A DNA stretch of 64,000 nt, from contig NZ_CP084561.1 in NCBI RefSeq assembly GCF_021789315.1, forward strand, positions 4,712,001-4,776,000, read 5' to 3'. Position 1 is the stretch's first letter; the number at the start of each line of letters is the position of its first letter. This document shows positions 1 to 8,171 of the stretch, piece by piece. Origin of the DNA: Arthrobacter sp. FW305-BF8 (lineage in GTDB: Bacteria > Actinomycetota > Actinomycetes > Actinomycetales > Micrococcaceae). The notes below the pieces were generated by a model, which saw nothing but the letters and a program-made list of their open reading frames with translations, searched no databases and was not told the origin of the DNA. Made by a program: the position numbers and the translations under genes.

Positions 1-514
1 TGTCCTCGATCAGCTGCTGCCGCTCCCCGATCTCCTCCTCGAGCGCTTCGAGCCGGGCGCTCTGGTCCGGGTTGGTCTCGTTGGCGAGCTTCTCAACGTC
101 GCCCAGCAGCGTGCCCAGGCGGGACCCGTTGAGCGTGGACCTTTCGCTGGAGAGGCTGTCCAGGAACGCCAGCACGCGGGCGGCCGGCTCGGTGACCTCG
201 TACACGATCTGCCCCGACTGGTTCCGTCGCGTCAGGAACTGCTTGCGGGTCCACTCATCGCCGAAGGACTTCCCATTGGCATGGCCGCCCAGCCCCGGGT
301 CATGGCGGCGCAACTGCTCAAGGAAGGAGTCGACGTCGGCATGGAATTCTTCCAGCGGAAGCTGCGGCCGGGTGCGGGTGAAGGATGCCTGCAGGACAGC
401 GATCACCCACGGGGCGGAACGGGTGAGGGCCCATGCCGGCCCCTTGGTGAGGAGCTCAAGGTCCCTGAGCCTGGCGCTGATCGCGTCAGCGGAGGACGTA
501 GCGGACCGGGGCAC
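1..514 (-). CDS. jetA: DUF3375 protein, Wadjet JetA-like (N-terminal part, runs off the window)
   Basis: 171 N-terminal residues are visible; the gene continues past the left edge. The start is GTG at 514, with GAAGGAGA about 5 nt upstream. The protein opens with a helical 'ISARLRDLELLTKGPAWAL' segment, then 'DEWTRKQFLTRR', 'YEVTEPAARVLAFLDSL' and 'NGSRLGTLLGDVEKLANET'. It enters a Glu-rich coiled coil (about residues 150-171). This order matches the N-terminus of DUF3375. From family knowledge, DUF3375 is JetA, the kleisin-like MukF analogue of type I Wadjet, an SMC-type complex that cleaves circular plasmids; JetB (DUF4194), JetC (SMC ATPase) and JetD (DUF3322/DUF2220 nuclease) normally follow. 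Those partners would be to the left and cannot be seen, so the Wadjet assignment rests on this one subunit. Confidence 0.8.
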   Translation of the reverse strand, partial: MPRSATSSADAISARLRDLELLTKGPAWALTRSAPWVIAVLQASFTRTRPQLPLEEFHADVDSFLEQLRRHDPGLGGHANGKSFGDEWTRKQFLTRRNQSGQIVYEVTEPAARVLAFLDSLSSERSTLNGSRLGTLLGDVEKLANETNPDQSARLEALEEEIGERQQLIED

Positions 515-835
515 ACACTCTCCTTCGGCAGCTTGGGGGATGGTCTGGGCAGCGGAAACCCGAAAACTGCCAACTACAAGGTTAACGCAGAGCCCCGGGC
601 GGCCCGCGCCGCGGTTCCCCGACACCCCGGAGCCGGCTCCGCGTGCCCGCCACGCAACGTTACTGGTGTGACACATGAGGTTTTCGCAATCACTCCGTGA
701 CCTACGGCGCAGTATTGTCTCGATCCCGTATCAACGCGGCCACAGCATGGCCGAGGCGCTAGAGGAAGCTCCGCCCATGGCCCTAGTCTCGAGCTACTGG
801 TCTGATCCATCCGCAGCAACGGCGCAGGGGGAAGC
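515..835. other. Intergenic region between divergent jetA-like gene and small membrane protein gene
   Basis: 321 bases with no convincing gene on either strand. Open frames crossing it (for example 281-700 plus and 574-1020 minus) lack ribosome sites and family resemblance. It should contain the divergent promoters of the jetA-like gene and the 836 gene. No -35/-10 pair is strong enough to call. Confidence 0.5.
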
Positions 836-1138
836 ATGCAGTTCGACTTGAGTGCAGTGGAGACAGGCACCTTGGTGTTCATCGGAACGCTGATGGTTGC
901 CTTGGCACTTGTCCTCTTCGTGGCGGTGGCGGCATTCGCCGCCCTCGTCCTGGTAGGCGTGGGGAGGCTGGCCTGGGCGGTCATTGCCGCGGCCCTGCTC
1001 AGGACCGTCCACGGGATCAACCACGCCTGGGACAGCCTGGTGCACCACGCCTCTGGAGTCGAGTTTCCCGCGGAATTTCAGGGGCAGCCATCCCCTAGCA
1101 CCGGAACCTACCCGCGGGTAGCATTGAGGGACAGCTGA
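836..1138 (+). CDS. Small membrane protein of unknown function
   Basis: 100 residues. The ATG at 836 follows an AGGGGGAAGC ribosome site. Residues about 12-60 form one or two long hydrophobic helices, followed by a 'GVGRLAWAV' turn and a polar 50-residue tail. The membrane part resembles the N-terminus of the protein at 5170 in layout (hydrophobic helices, then a G-x-G-R-L turn), so the two may be distant paralogues; that is inference from reading only. No known domain is recognised. It stands alone, 64 bases before the acyl-CoA dehydrogenase start, and may share a transcript with it. Confidence 0.6.
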   Translation: MQFDLSAVETGTLVFIGTLMVALALVLFVAVAAFAALVLVGVGRLAWAVIAAALLRTVHGINHAWDSLVHHASGVEFPAEFQGQPSPSTGTYPRVALRDS

Positions 1139-1202
1139 AGGGTTCTCCACCCGCGGCGGACCCAGGGCTTTGAGCCGGTCATCCGGTCAGAGGAGATGCC
1201 CC

Positions 1203-3290
1203 GTGAGCTCCGCCACCGACAGCCAGGCAACTGAACGCCAGGCCCCCGACAGCAGGGCTGGTCACAGCACAGCCACCGCGAGCACGGCTGCGGACGGCAC
1301 TGGCGCCGTCCCGCCCGTGGACAGTCCCGCGTCCGAAACACCCGTTGCTCCGGAGAAGATCGGCGCGGGGGCGTCCGCAGAGGATGCCCGCGCCATCGCC
1401 GAGGCAGCACGCGAAACCGAGTGGGCCAGGCCCAGCTTCGCCAAGGGCCTGTACCTCGGCAGCTTCGACCTGGCCCTCATCCATCCCTGGCCCGCCGCCA
1501 AGCCCGATGACGTGGAACGCGGCGAGGCCTTCATGGCACGGCTGACGGAATTCTGCCGCACCATGTCCGGACGGATCATCGAGCGCGACGCGAAAATTCC
1601 CGACGAGTACCTCCGCGGCCTGGCAGAGCTGGGCGTGTTCGGCATGAAAATACCGCAAGAGTACGGCGGCCTTGGCCTGTCCCTGGTCTACTACGGCCGG
1701 GCGCTGGCGCTGCTGGGATCGGTGCACCCAAGCCTGGGCGCCCTGCTCTCGGCCCACCAGTCCATCGGCGTACCGGAACCGGTGAAGGTATTCGGCACCC
1801 CCGAACAGAAACGCGAGTACCTGCCACGCTGCGCGGAGGGGGCCGTCACCGCATTCCTGCTGACCGAGCCCGACGTCGGCAGCGACCCCGCGCGGATGGG
1901 CAGCACCGCTGTCCCCAGCGCGGACGGCGGGTCTTACGTTCTGGACGGTGTCAAACTCTGGACCACCAACGGGGTGATCGCCGAACTCGTGGTGGTGATG
2001 GCAGTGGTGCCGCAGCATACCGACGCGGACGGCGCGGTCCACAAGGGCGGCATTACCGCCTTTGTGGTGGACATGGACTCCCCGGGGATCACGGTGGAGA
2101 ACCGGAACACCTTCATGGGCCTGCGTGGCATCGAGAACGGGGTGACCCGGTTCCACCAGGTCCGGGTGCCGGCCGCCAACAGGCTCGGCCGTGAAGGCCA
2201 GGGTCTGAAAATTGCGCTCACCACGCTGAACACCGGCAGACTCTCGCTGCCCGCGCTGTGCGTGGCGACGGGCCGCTGGAGCCTCAAGATCGCGCGGGAA
2301 TGGTCCAATGCCCGCACCCAGTGGGGCCGCCCGGTGGGCAAGCATGAGGCAGTCAGCAAGAAAATCGCGTTCATCGCAGCCACGGCGTTCGCCCTTGACG
2401 CCGTATTCGAGCTGTCCGCGGAAATGGCCGACGCCGGGCAGAAGGACGTCCGCATTGAGGCGGCGCTGGCCAAGCTGTGGTCCACCGAGATCAGCTACCG
2501 GATCGCGGACGAACTCGTGCAGATCCGCGGCGGCCGCGGCTTCGAGACGGCGGAGTCACTCGAGGCCCGCGGCGAGCGGGCCGTCCCCGCCGAGCAGCAG
2601 CTGCGCGACCTGCGGATTAACCGCATCTTCGAGGGCTCGTCCGAGATCATGCGTTTGCTCATAGCCCGCGAGGCCGTGGACGCGCACCTCGCCGCGGCCG
2701 GGGACCTGGCCACCGCGGAGGCGAGCCTTTCGGACAAGGCGCGGGCCGCCGTCGGAGCCTCCGGCTTCTACGCAAAATGGCTGCCCAAACTGGTGGCCGG
2801 CGCCGGCATGGATCCGCGGTCCTACGGCGACTTCGGGCGGCTGGCCAAGCACCTCCGCTTCGTGGAGCGGTCCTCGCGGCGGCTGGCCCGGCAGACCTTC
2901 TATGGCATGGGCCGCTGGCAGGCCAGACTGGAACACAAGCAGGCCTTCCTCGGCCGGATCGTCGATATTGGAGCCGAGCTGTTCGCCATGGCGGCCTGCT
3001 GCTCGCGCGCCGAGATGCTGCTCCGGACCGCACCTGAACGAGGCGCCACCGCGTTTGAACTGGCCGACGCCTTCTGCGAGCAGGCACGCGTCCGGGTGGA
3101 CGAATATTTCGACCAGCTGTGGCGCAACACCGACGACGGCGACCGCGACCTCGCGCGCAAGGTGCTCGCCGGTGACTACACGTGGCTGGAGGCCGGCGTG
3201 CTGGACCAGTCCGAAGGGACCGGCCCGTGGATCGCCGATGCCTCCGCCCGCGAGTCGGCTAAGGAGAACCTGCACCGCGCCTACCGCTGA
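1203..3290 (+). CDS. Acyl-CoA dehydrogenase family protein (long form)
   Basis: 695 residues from GTG 1203, preferred over an upstream TTG at 1170 because AGGAG sits 7 nt before it. The first 80 residues are Ala/Ser/Thr-rich and probably disordered. The ACAD N-terminal helical domain is followed by the middle-domain flavin motif 'LLTEPDVGSDPARM' near residue 220. The C-terminal domain carries 'IRGGRGFE' near 441 and 'RIFEGSSEIM'; its Glu (residue 477) is in the usual catalytic-base position. An extra helical region of about 200 residues follows, as in the 650-700-residue ACAD subgroup (VLCAD/ACAD9-like architecture). It would oxidise acyl-CoA to enoyl-CoA with FAD; chain length cannot be read from sequence. 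No beta-oxidation partners are adjacent. Confidence 0.9.
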   Translation: MSSATDSQATERQAPDSRAGHSTATASTAADGTGAVPPVDSPASETPVAPEKIGAGASAEDARAIAEAARETEWARPSFAKGLYLGSFDLALIHPWPAAKPDDVERGEAFMARLTEFCRTMSGRIIERDAKIPDEYLRGLAELGVFGMKIPQEYGGLGLSLVYYGRALALLGSVHPSLGALLSAHQSIGVPEPVKVFGTPEQKREYLPRCAEGAVTAFLLTEPDVGSDPARMGSTAVPSADGGSYVLDGVKLWTTNGVIAELVVVMAVVPQHTDADGAVHKGGITAFVVDMDSPGITVENRNTFMGLRGIENGVTRFHQVRVPAANRLGREGQGLKIALTTLNTGRLSLPALCVATGRWSLKIAREWSNARTQWGRPVGKHEAVSKKIAFIAATAFALDAVFELSAEMADAGQKDVRIEAALAKLWSTEISYRIADELVQIRGGRGFETAESLEARGERAVPAEQQLRDLRINRIFEGSSEIMRLLIAREAVDAHLAAAGDLATAEASLSDKARAAVGASGFYAKWLPKLVAGAGMDPRSYGDFGRLAKHLRFVERSSRRLARQTFYGMGRWQARLEHKQAFLGRIVDIGAELFAMAACCSRAEMLLRTAPERGATAFELADAFCEQARVRVDEYFDQLWRNTDDGDRDLARKVLAGDYTWLEAGVLDQSEGTGPWIADASARESAKENLHRAYR

Positions 3291-3427
3291 CCGCACCAAC
3301 CAGCAGTCACCGGACGCCTGACGCGGGGGCCACCCGAACACCAGCTCTGACCGCCCACACCGCCCACACCGCTTCTAACAAGGGGAGACGCGCCAAAACC
3401 AAAATACTAAGCATCCTTGCTAATGCC

Positions 3428-3520
3428 CATTGAACGGAGTTAGCTAGAAACTGAGGCCAGTGCCTTGGCCTCAGGCATTGTGTTGCCCGGCTTAGGCCCT
3501 GAGTCCGGGTCCGTTCAATG
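3428..3520 (+). ncRNA. Candidate structured leader RNA (three-way junction)
   Basis: An 11-bp perfect inverted repeat (3428-3438 with 3510-3520) encloses two further hairpins. The first has a 9-bp perfect stem (3451-3459/3466-3474, six-base loop). The second is CCCGG+CTTAG paired with CTGAG+CCGGG (3486-3509, one G-U pair, one bulge, triloop). All three helices are compatible, giving a three-way junction. It ends 14 bases before the ATG at 3535, so it could control translation of that membrane protein. It matches no riboswitch class I can name, and no U-tract follows, so a plain terminator is less likely. Confidence 0.5.
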
Positions 3521-3534
3521 AAAGCGAGTCGCTG

Positions 3535-4500
3535 ATGAGCAGCCCAATCGGCTCTGAGGACAAGCGCCCCCGGCGCACTTCCCCTGAATCAGGCACGTCC
3601 GAACCCAACAGGCCAGAACGCAGCAGGCCTGAACACAGCGCGGCAGAGCCCTACCCTGCCAGCTACAGCACCCCGGAGCGCAGTTCCGCCGACGCTCCCA
3701 CGGAGGCAACTCCGGTCTACGATGCCACCCAGACCCGGAGTTCCGCCGCCCGCTCCAGTGCCACAAGCACGGGCGCCACCAGCACCGGCGCCTCGACGGA
3801 CACGCACACCCGGGCCCTCAACACCACGGACGCTCCGTACGCCGAGCGCGACTACACGCCCGACACTGAAGAGGACGGCCGCCCGGACACGGCACGCTCC
3901 GACGACCCGGCCTTTGCCACCCGGGAAATGGCCGCGGCCCGCCAGAAGGAGGCGTTCGGCGGCATCAAGATTGGCTCGGCGTTCTTTGGCTGGCTGGCCG
4001 CCACGGGCATGGCCGTGCTGCTGACCGCCCTGGTCGCCGCGGCAGGCACCGCCGTGGGACTTGCCACGAACACTGACGTGAACGCCGCCGTGGGCCGGGC
4101 AGCCTCAAACCAGACAGTGGGAATCGTGGGCATCATCGTCCTGCTGGTCATCCTCTTCGCCTCCTACTACAGCGGTGGCTACGTCGCCGGCAGAATGGCC
4201 CGGTTCAATGGCGCGAAGCAGGGGTTCGCCGTGTGGATCTGGGCCCTGATCGTGGCTGTGCTGGTGGCCGTGCTCGGCATGATCGCGGGCGAGCAGTTCA
4301 ATATCCTGGCCCAGCTGAACAGCTTCCCGCGGATTCCAGTCAACGAAGGCCAGGTGACCACCACCGGCATCATTGCCGCCGTCGTGGTCGCCCTGGTGGC
4401 GCTGGTGGGCGCTGTCCTGGGCGGCATGGCCGGCATGCACTTCCACCGCAAGGTGGACCGCGCCGGTTTCACTCCCACGGCCGATTACGAGGAACACTGA
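3535..4500 (+). CDS. Membrane protein with long disordered N-terminus
   Basis: 321 residues from ATG 3535. Residues 1-130 are Ser/Thr/Pro/Arg/Glu-rich and low-complexity, probably a disordered cytoplasmic arm. After 'ATREMAAARQKEAFGGIKIGSAFFGWL' come four hydrophobic segments (about 150-175, 190-215, 228-250 and 280-305), several with small-residue packing motifs such as 'GGMAGMHFHRK'. The C-terminus is short and polar. The layout is typical of actinobacterial hypothetical membrane proteins (YrzE-like); no catalytic motif is visible. Its leader contains the possible three-way-junction RNA at 3428-3520, and the ribosome site (AAAGCGAG) is weak, which fits regulated translation. It converges on the YchJ-like gene. 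Confidence 0.75.
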   Translation: MSSPIGSEDKRPRRTSPESGTSEPNRPERSRPEHSAAEPYPASYSTPERSSADAPTEATPVYDATQTRSSAARSSATSTGATSTGASTDTHTRALNTTDAPYAERDYTPDTEEDGRPDTARSDDPAFATREMAAARQKEAFGGIKIGSAFFGWLAATGMAVLLTALVAAAGTAVGLATNTDVNAAVGRAASNQTVGIVGIIVLLVILFASYYSGGYVAGRMARFNGAKQGFAVWIWALIVAVLVAVLGMIAGEQFNILAQLNSFPRIPVNEGQVTTTGIIAAVVVALVALVGAVLGGMAGMHFHRKVDRAGFTPTADYEEH

Positions 4501-4516
4501 ATCAGAAGTACAAGTG

Positions 4517-4542
4517 ACCTGCGGCCGGGCGCGGCCGCAGGT
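4517..4542. terminator. Bidirectional terminator-like hairpin
   Basis: ACCTGCGGCC pairs perfectly with GGCCGCAGGT around a six-base loop. It lies in the 46-base gap between convergent stop codons (4500 plus, 4547 minus). The U-run is short (TTCC), as is common in high-GC actinobacteria. Confidence 0.65.
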
Positions 4543-4546
4543 TCCG

Positions 4547-4951
4547 CTACCGGTAGAGCGCGACGGCGTCCACATAGAACCAGCGCCGGTCCGCCCTGAG
4601 GAAGCGGCTGGTTTCGTGGTGGACGCCCCGCTCGCCGTCCTGACGGAAGTGCGCCTTGAACTCCACGGTGCCTTCGGTGTCGAGCGGGCCGCCCCGCTCG
4701 ACGGACAGGATGTCCAGCCGCCGCCATTCCAGGCCCGGATCGAAGTCCAGCTCCGCAGGCCGGGTGCTGGGGTGCCATGTTTTCAGGAGGTAATCGGCAT
4801 GGTGCAGGACGAAGGCCGAGTAACGGGAACGCATCAGCTGCTCGGCGGTGGCTGCGTCTGCCGAGCCGGAGTGGAACCGGCCACAGCAGTCCGTGTACTG
4901 CTCGCCCGAAAGGCACGGGCAGTTGCCGGAGAAGGGTTCTGGTTCGGTCAT
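4547..4951 (-). CDS. YchJ family protein (UPF0225, SEC-C motif)
   Basis: 134 residues. The N-terminal 'CPCLSGEQYTDCCGRFH' is a SEC-C-type zinc motif (CxC...CC/H). It is followed by 'AEQLMRSRYSAFVLHHADYLLKTWHPSTRP', the hallmark of the YchJ family, and an NTF2-like C-terminal half ('VEFKAHFRQDGERGVHHETSRFLR...WFYVDA'). Length fits the family. The biochemical role is unknown; the SEC-C motif, first seen in SecA, suggests zinc-dependent protein contact. It is a single gene, convergent with the membrane protein at 3535. Confidence 0.88.
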   Translation of the reverse strand: MTEPEPFSGNCPCLSGEQYTDCCGRFHSGSADAATAEQLMRSRYSAFVLHHADYLLKTWHPSTRPAELDFDPGLEWRRLDILSVERGGPLDTEGTVEFKAHFRQDGERGVHHETSRFLRADRRWFYVDAVALYR

Positions 4952-5169
4952 GGCATCCCTGGGAACGTGGCGGTCGCTTGCTGGATCAGCCTATCGGCGC
5001 CTGCGGAAGGCCGCGTCCTATAACAGCTTTGAAACAACAGTTGCCGCTACTTGCCATGCGGGCATGTCGGCAGTAAATAGTCCGTATGGTGGTTAGGGGC
5101 TGTTTTCCGGCGTAATCGCCGGCTCGATCCTTGGGGGACGGGCCGGGCGCCGAGGGTAAGGAGGGTGAA

Positions 5170-6048
5170 GTGGAAGATCCGACAACGATTGCACTGAACC
5201 TGACATTTTTTGGCACCCTGGGTGTTGCCTTCCTCATGTTCATCGGACTGTGCATCAGTGTCATGCTCACGCTGGTGATTGCAGGGCTGGGACGCCTTGT
5301 CGCGCTGATCGTGATGGCGCTGTTCGGCCGCCTCCCCAAAAACGAAACCATCGAGATCGTGCGGCTCACCGCGGACGGCCGCCCGTTGCCCGCCAAGGCG
5401 GAAACGGCGCCGGCAAAAGCCAAGGCGAAAAAGGCCCCCAAGGCCCCCCGCCCGGTCCGCGAGCCCCGCGCACCGATCGACTGGAACAAGCTCCGGACCC
5501 GCGCCGGCCTCCAGGAGGCGCTCCGCAGCGCCGTCGTCCACCACCCCCTGGTGACCGCCGCCCGCCCGGTACCGCCGGTGCTCTCGAAAGGCTGGGCCGA
5601 CGCCGTGGCTGCCGCCGACGCCCGTGCTGTGGCGCGCGCGCGCGCCGCCGCGCCGGATATAAAAGTCACCGTCCGGGACCTGCCGCCGCCCGACGTGGCT
5701 GCGGCCAGCGTGACGCAGGTGGCGCCGCTCGTAAAATCGGCACTGCGCCACGATGCCGTGCCGGCCGAACCGTCCGGAACGGGCGCAACCGGCACGGGCG
5801 CGACCGGCACGGGCGCGACCGGCACGGGCGCGACCGGCACGGGCGCGACCGGCACGGGCGCGACCGGCACGGGCGCGACCAGCAAGGGTGCCTCCAGCAA
5901 GGGGGCAACGGTCCGGTCCGCCTTGGCGCTGTCGGCGCAGCCGCCGCAGCCTGCGCGGAAACCGACGGTTGCCGGACATGCCGCTGTCCTGGACACCGGC
6001 TCCATGACGTCCCTCGCACAGCACCCGGACGCCCGCGCCCGCGCCTGA
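5170..6048 (+). CDS. Membrane-anchored Ala/Pro-rich protein with tandem GTGAT repeats
   Basis: 292 residues from GTG 5170. AAGGAGGG at 5158-5165 makes this start better than the upstream TTG at 5131. Residues about 8-55 form two hydrophobic helices ending in 'GLGRLVALIVMALFGRL', reminiscent of the small protein at 836. The rest is Lys/Ala/Pro-rich, basic and probably disordered, and includes nine 15-bp units (5776-5910) encoding Gly-Thr-Gly-Ala-Thr repeats. No enzyme motif is visible. It may be a membrane-tethered scaffold or a cell-envelope protein. Length is expected to vary between strains because of the repeat. Confidence 0.65.
   Translation: MEDPTTIALNLTFFGTLGVAFLMFIGLCISVMLTLVIAGLGRLVALIVMALFGRLPKNETIEIVRLTADGRPLPAKAETAPAKAKAKKAPKAPRPVREPRAPIDWNKLRTRAGLQEALRSAVVHHPLVTAARPVPPVLSKGWADAVAAADARAVARARAAAPDIKVTVRDLPPPDVAAASVTQVAPLVKSALRHDAVPAEPSGTGATGTGATGTGATGTGATGTGATGTGATGTGATSKGASSKGATVRSALALSAQPPQPARKPTVAGHAAVLDTGSMTSLAQHPDARARA
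5776..5910 (+). repeat. 15-bp coding tandem repeat (9 units)
   Basis: Units of GGCACGGGCGCGACC in frame within the 5170 gene. Six central copies (5791-5880) are identical, one slightly different copy precedes them (5776-5790) and two degenerate copies follow (5881-5910). Because the unit is a multiple of three, copy-number change alters length without a frameshift. Confidence 0.95.
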
Positions 6049-6180
6049 CCGCGCTGGTTCTCCATGCCGTCAGGCTCCTGGCGCCTTCCGTTCGGCGGTG
6101 AGCGCCGGCTGTGAGAAGGCGGCGAGATAAGCCGCCGGCATCCCTTACCCTGAGCAACCATCTCCGCTAGCGTGAAACCC

Positions 6181-7185
6181 ATGGAATTCAGATACCTCGG
6201 AAACAGCGGCTTCAAGATCTCGGAAATCACGTTCGGCAACTGGCTCACGCATGGCTCCCAGGTGGAGAACGACGTCGCCACGCAGTGCGTGCGGGCGGCG
6301 CTGGACGCCGGCATCAGCACCTTCGACACCGCGGACGTCTACGCCAACACCGCCGCGGAAACCGTTCTGGGCGAAGCGCTCAAGGGTGAACGCCGGCAGT
6401 CCATAGAGATCTTCACGAAGGTGTTCGGCCCCACCGGGCCCAAGGGAAAGAACGACGTCGGCCTGTCCCGCAAGCACATCATGGAATCCATCGACGGGTC
6501 CCTTAGCAGGCTGCAGACGGACTATGTGGACCTGTACCAGGCGCACCGCTACGACTTTGAAACGCCGCTCGAGGAGACGATGCAGGCGTTCGCGGACATC
6601 GTCCGGCAAGGAAAGGCCCTGTACATCGGAGTCAGCGAGTGGACCGCTGAGCAGCTTCGCAACGGCCACGCCCTGGCCAAGGAGCTGGGCTTCCAGCTGA
6701 TTTCCAACCAGCCGCAGTACTCCATGCTGTGGCGGGTCATCGAGGAGGAAGTGGTTCCGGCGTCGGAGGAGCTGGGCGTCTCCCAGATCGTCTGGTCGCC
6801 CATGGCGCAGGGCGTGTTGAGCGGCAAGTACCTGCCAGGCCAGCCGCTGCCGGAGGGCAGCCGCGCCACCGACGACAAGGGCGGTGCCAAGATGATCGAG
6901 CGCTGGATGCGGGATGACGTCCTGGCCGCGGTGCAGGAGTTGCGGCCCATCGCCGAGGAAACCGGGCTGACCATGCCCCAGCTGGCGGTGGCCTGGGTGC
7001 TGCAGAACCCGAACGTGGCCTCGGCCATCATCGGCGCATCCCGGCCCGAACAGGTCGCCGACAGCGCCGCGGCTGCCGGAGTGCGCCTTGAACCGGACGT
7101 CCTGAAGAAGATCGACGCCGCCGTCGGCTCCCTCGCTGAGCGGGACCCGGCCAAAACAAAGTCCCCTGCAACCCGCGAGGCCTAG
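6181..7185 (+). CDS. Aldo/keto reductase
   Basis: 334 residues from ATG 6181 ('MEFRYLGNSGFKIS', the usual family start; GTG 6172 is an alternative). The AKR tetrad is complete: D49, Y54, K80 and H122 in 'FDTADVY', 'IFTKVFG' and 'YQAHRYD'. Near the C-terminus, 'IIGASRPEQVADSAAA' is the NADPH-binding part. The family reduces aldehydes and ketones with NADPH; this subgroup resembles voltage-gated potassium channel beta subunit/YghZ-type reductases. The next gene starts 8 nt after the stop, with its ribosome site overlapping the end of this gene, so the two are probably co-transcribed. Confidence 0.9.
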   Translation: MEFRYLGNSGFKISEITFGNWLTHGSQVENDVATQCVRAALDAGISTFDTADVYANTAAETVLGEALKGERRQSIEIFTKVFGPTGPKGKNDVGLSRKHIMESIDGSLSRLQTDYVDLYQAHRYDFETPLEETMQAFADIVRQGKALYIGVSEWTAEQLRNGHALAKELGFQLISNQPQYSMLWRVIEEEVVPASEELGVSQIVWSPMAQGVLSGKYLPGQPLPEGSRATDDKGGAKMIERWMRDDVLAAVQELRPIAEETGLTMPQLAVAWVLQNPNVASAIIGASRPEQVADSAAAAGVRLEPDVLKKIDAAVGSLAERDPAKTKSPATREA

Positions 7186-7193
7186 GAGTCCAA

Positions 7194-8045
7194 ATGACTG
7201 ACCTTCCAGACCTTGCCGTCACCGGCGCCACGGGGGTCCTGGGCGGCATGGTGGCCCGGCAGCTGTCCGACGCCGGGTTTTCCCAGCGCCTGCTGGTGCG
7301 CGACCCCCGGCGGGCGCCCGACTTGGAGGACGCCCCGGCGGTAGCGGTCAGTTACGGTGACCCAGTACTGTCGCGGCCGGCCCTGGAAGGGGTCAAGGTC
7401 CTGTTCATGGTGTCGGCGGCGGAGGCCGAGGACCGGTTGCAGCAGCATTACGCGTTCGTGGATGCCGCCGCGGAGGCCGGCGTGCAGCACATTGTGTACA
7501 CGTCCTTCTTCGGGGCCGCGCCGGACTGCACCTTCACGCTGGGCCGCGACCACTACGCCACTGAGGAGCGGATCAGGACCTCAGGCATGGGGTTCACTTT
7601 CCTGCGGGACAACTTCTACCTGGATTTCCTGCCCATGCTGGCCGGGGAGGACGGCGTCATCCGGGGTCCGGCGGGCGACGGCGTGATGGCCGCCGTCGCC
7701 CGGGAGGACATTGCCCGGTCCGCGGTGGCCGTGCTCCGTGACCCGGCCGTTCACGCCGGGGCAACCTACGACCTGACCGGCCCGGAGGACATCTCGCTGG
7801 CGCGCGCCGCCGAGGTGCTTTCGCGTTCCACGGGCAGGACCGTCACGTACGACCACGAAACTGTGGAGGAGGCATTCGCCTCCCGCGCCTCCTACGGCGC
7901 CCCGGCGTGGCAGGTCGAGGCCTGGGTCAGCACGTACACGGCGATCGCCGCCGGGGAGCTGGCAGGGGCGACGACGGACGTGCACGGCCTCACCGGCCAG
8001 GACCCGATGGCACTCGAGGAACTGGTGAAGCTGCCGCAGCTCTAG
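7194..8045 (+). CDS. NmrA-like / QOR2-type NAD(P)-binding reductase
   Basis: 283 residues from ATG 7194, with AGGAG overlapping the stop of the aldo/keto reductase. A Rossmann motif 'VTGATGVLGGMVARQL' opens the protein. 'HIVYTSFFGAAPD' and 'FTFLRDNFYLDFLP' match the NmrA/quinone oxidoreductase 2 subgroup of atypical short-chain dehydrogenases, which bind NADPH and lack the full Tyr-Lys active site. The function may be quinone reduction or redox sensing. A second protein of this subgroup lies at 62769. Likely an operon with the upstream aldo/keto reductase. Confidence 0.85.
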   Translation: MTDLPDLAVTGATGVLGGMVARQLSDAGFSQRLLVRDPRRAPDLEDAPAVAVSYGDPVLSRPALEGVKVLFMVSAAEAEDRLQQHYAFVDAAAEAGVQHIVYTSFFGAAPDCTFTLGRDHYATEERIRTSGMGFTFLRDNFYLDFLPMLAGEDGVIRGPAGDGVMAAVAREDIARSAVAVLRDPAVHAGATYDLTGPEDISLARAAEVLSRSTGRTVTYDHETVEEAFASRASYGAPAWQVEAWVSTYTAIAAGELAGATTDVHGLTGQDPMALEELVKLPQL

Positions 8046-8171
8046 GGGCGACGCGGCCGGGCTGTTGACGGTCATTTGCGCGCGGCGTAAACCTGTGAGG
8101 AGGAGTACGCCTATTCGCGGCTGCACCCCGCAGCCCCGAGGAACCGCAGCACCCAGCAGAATCGCAAGGCC

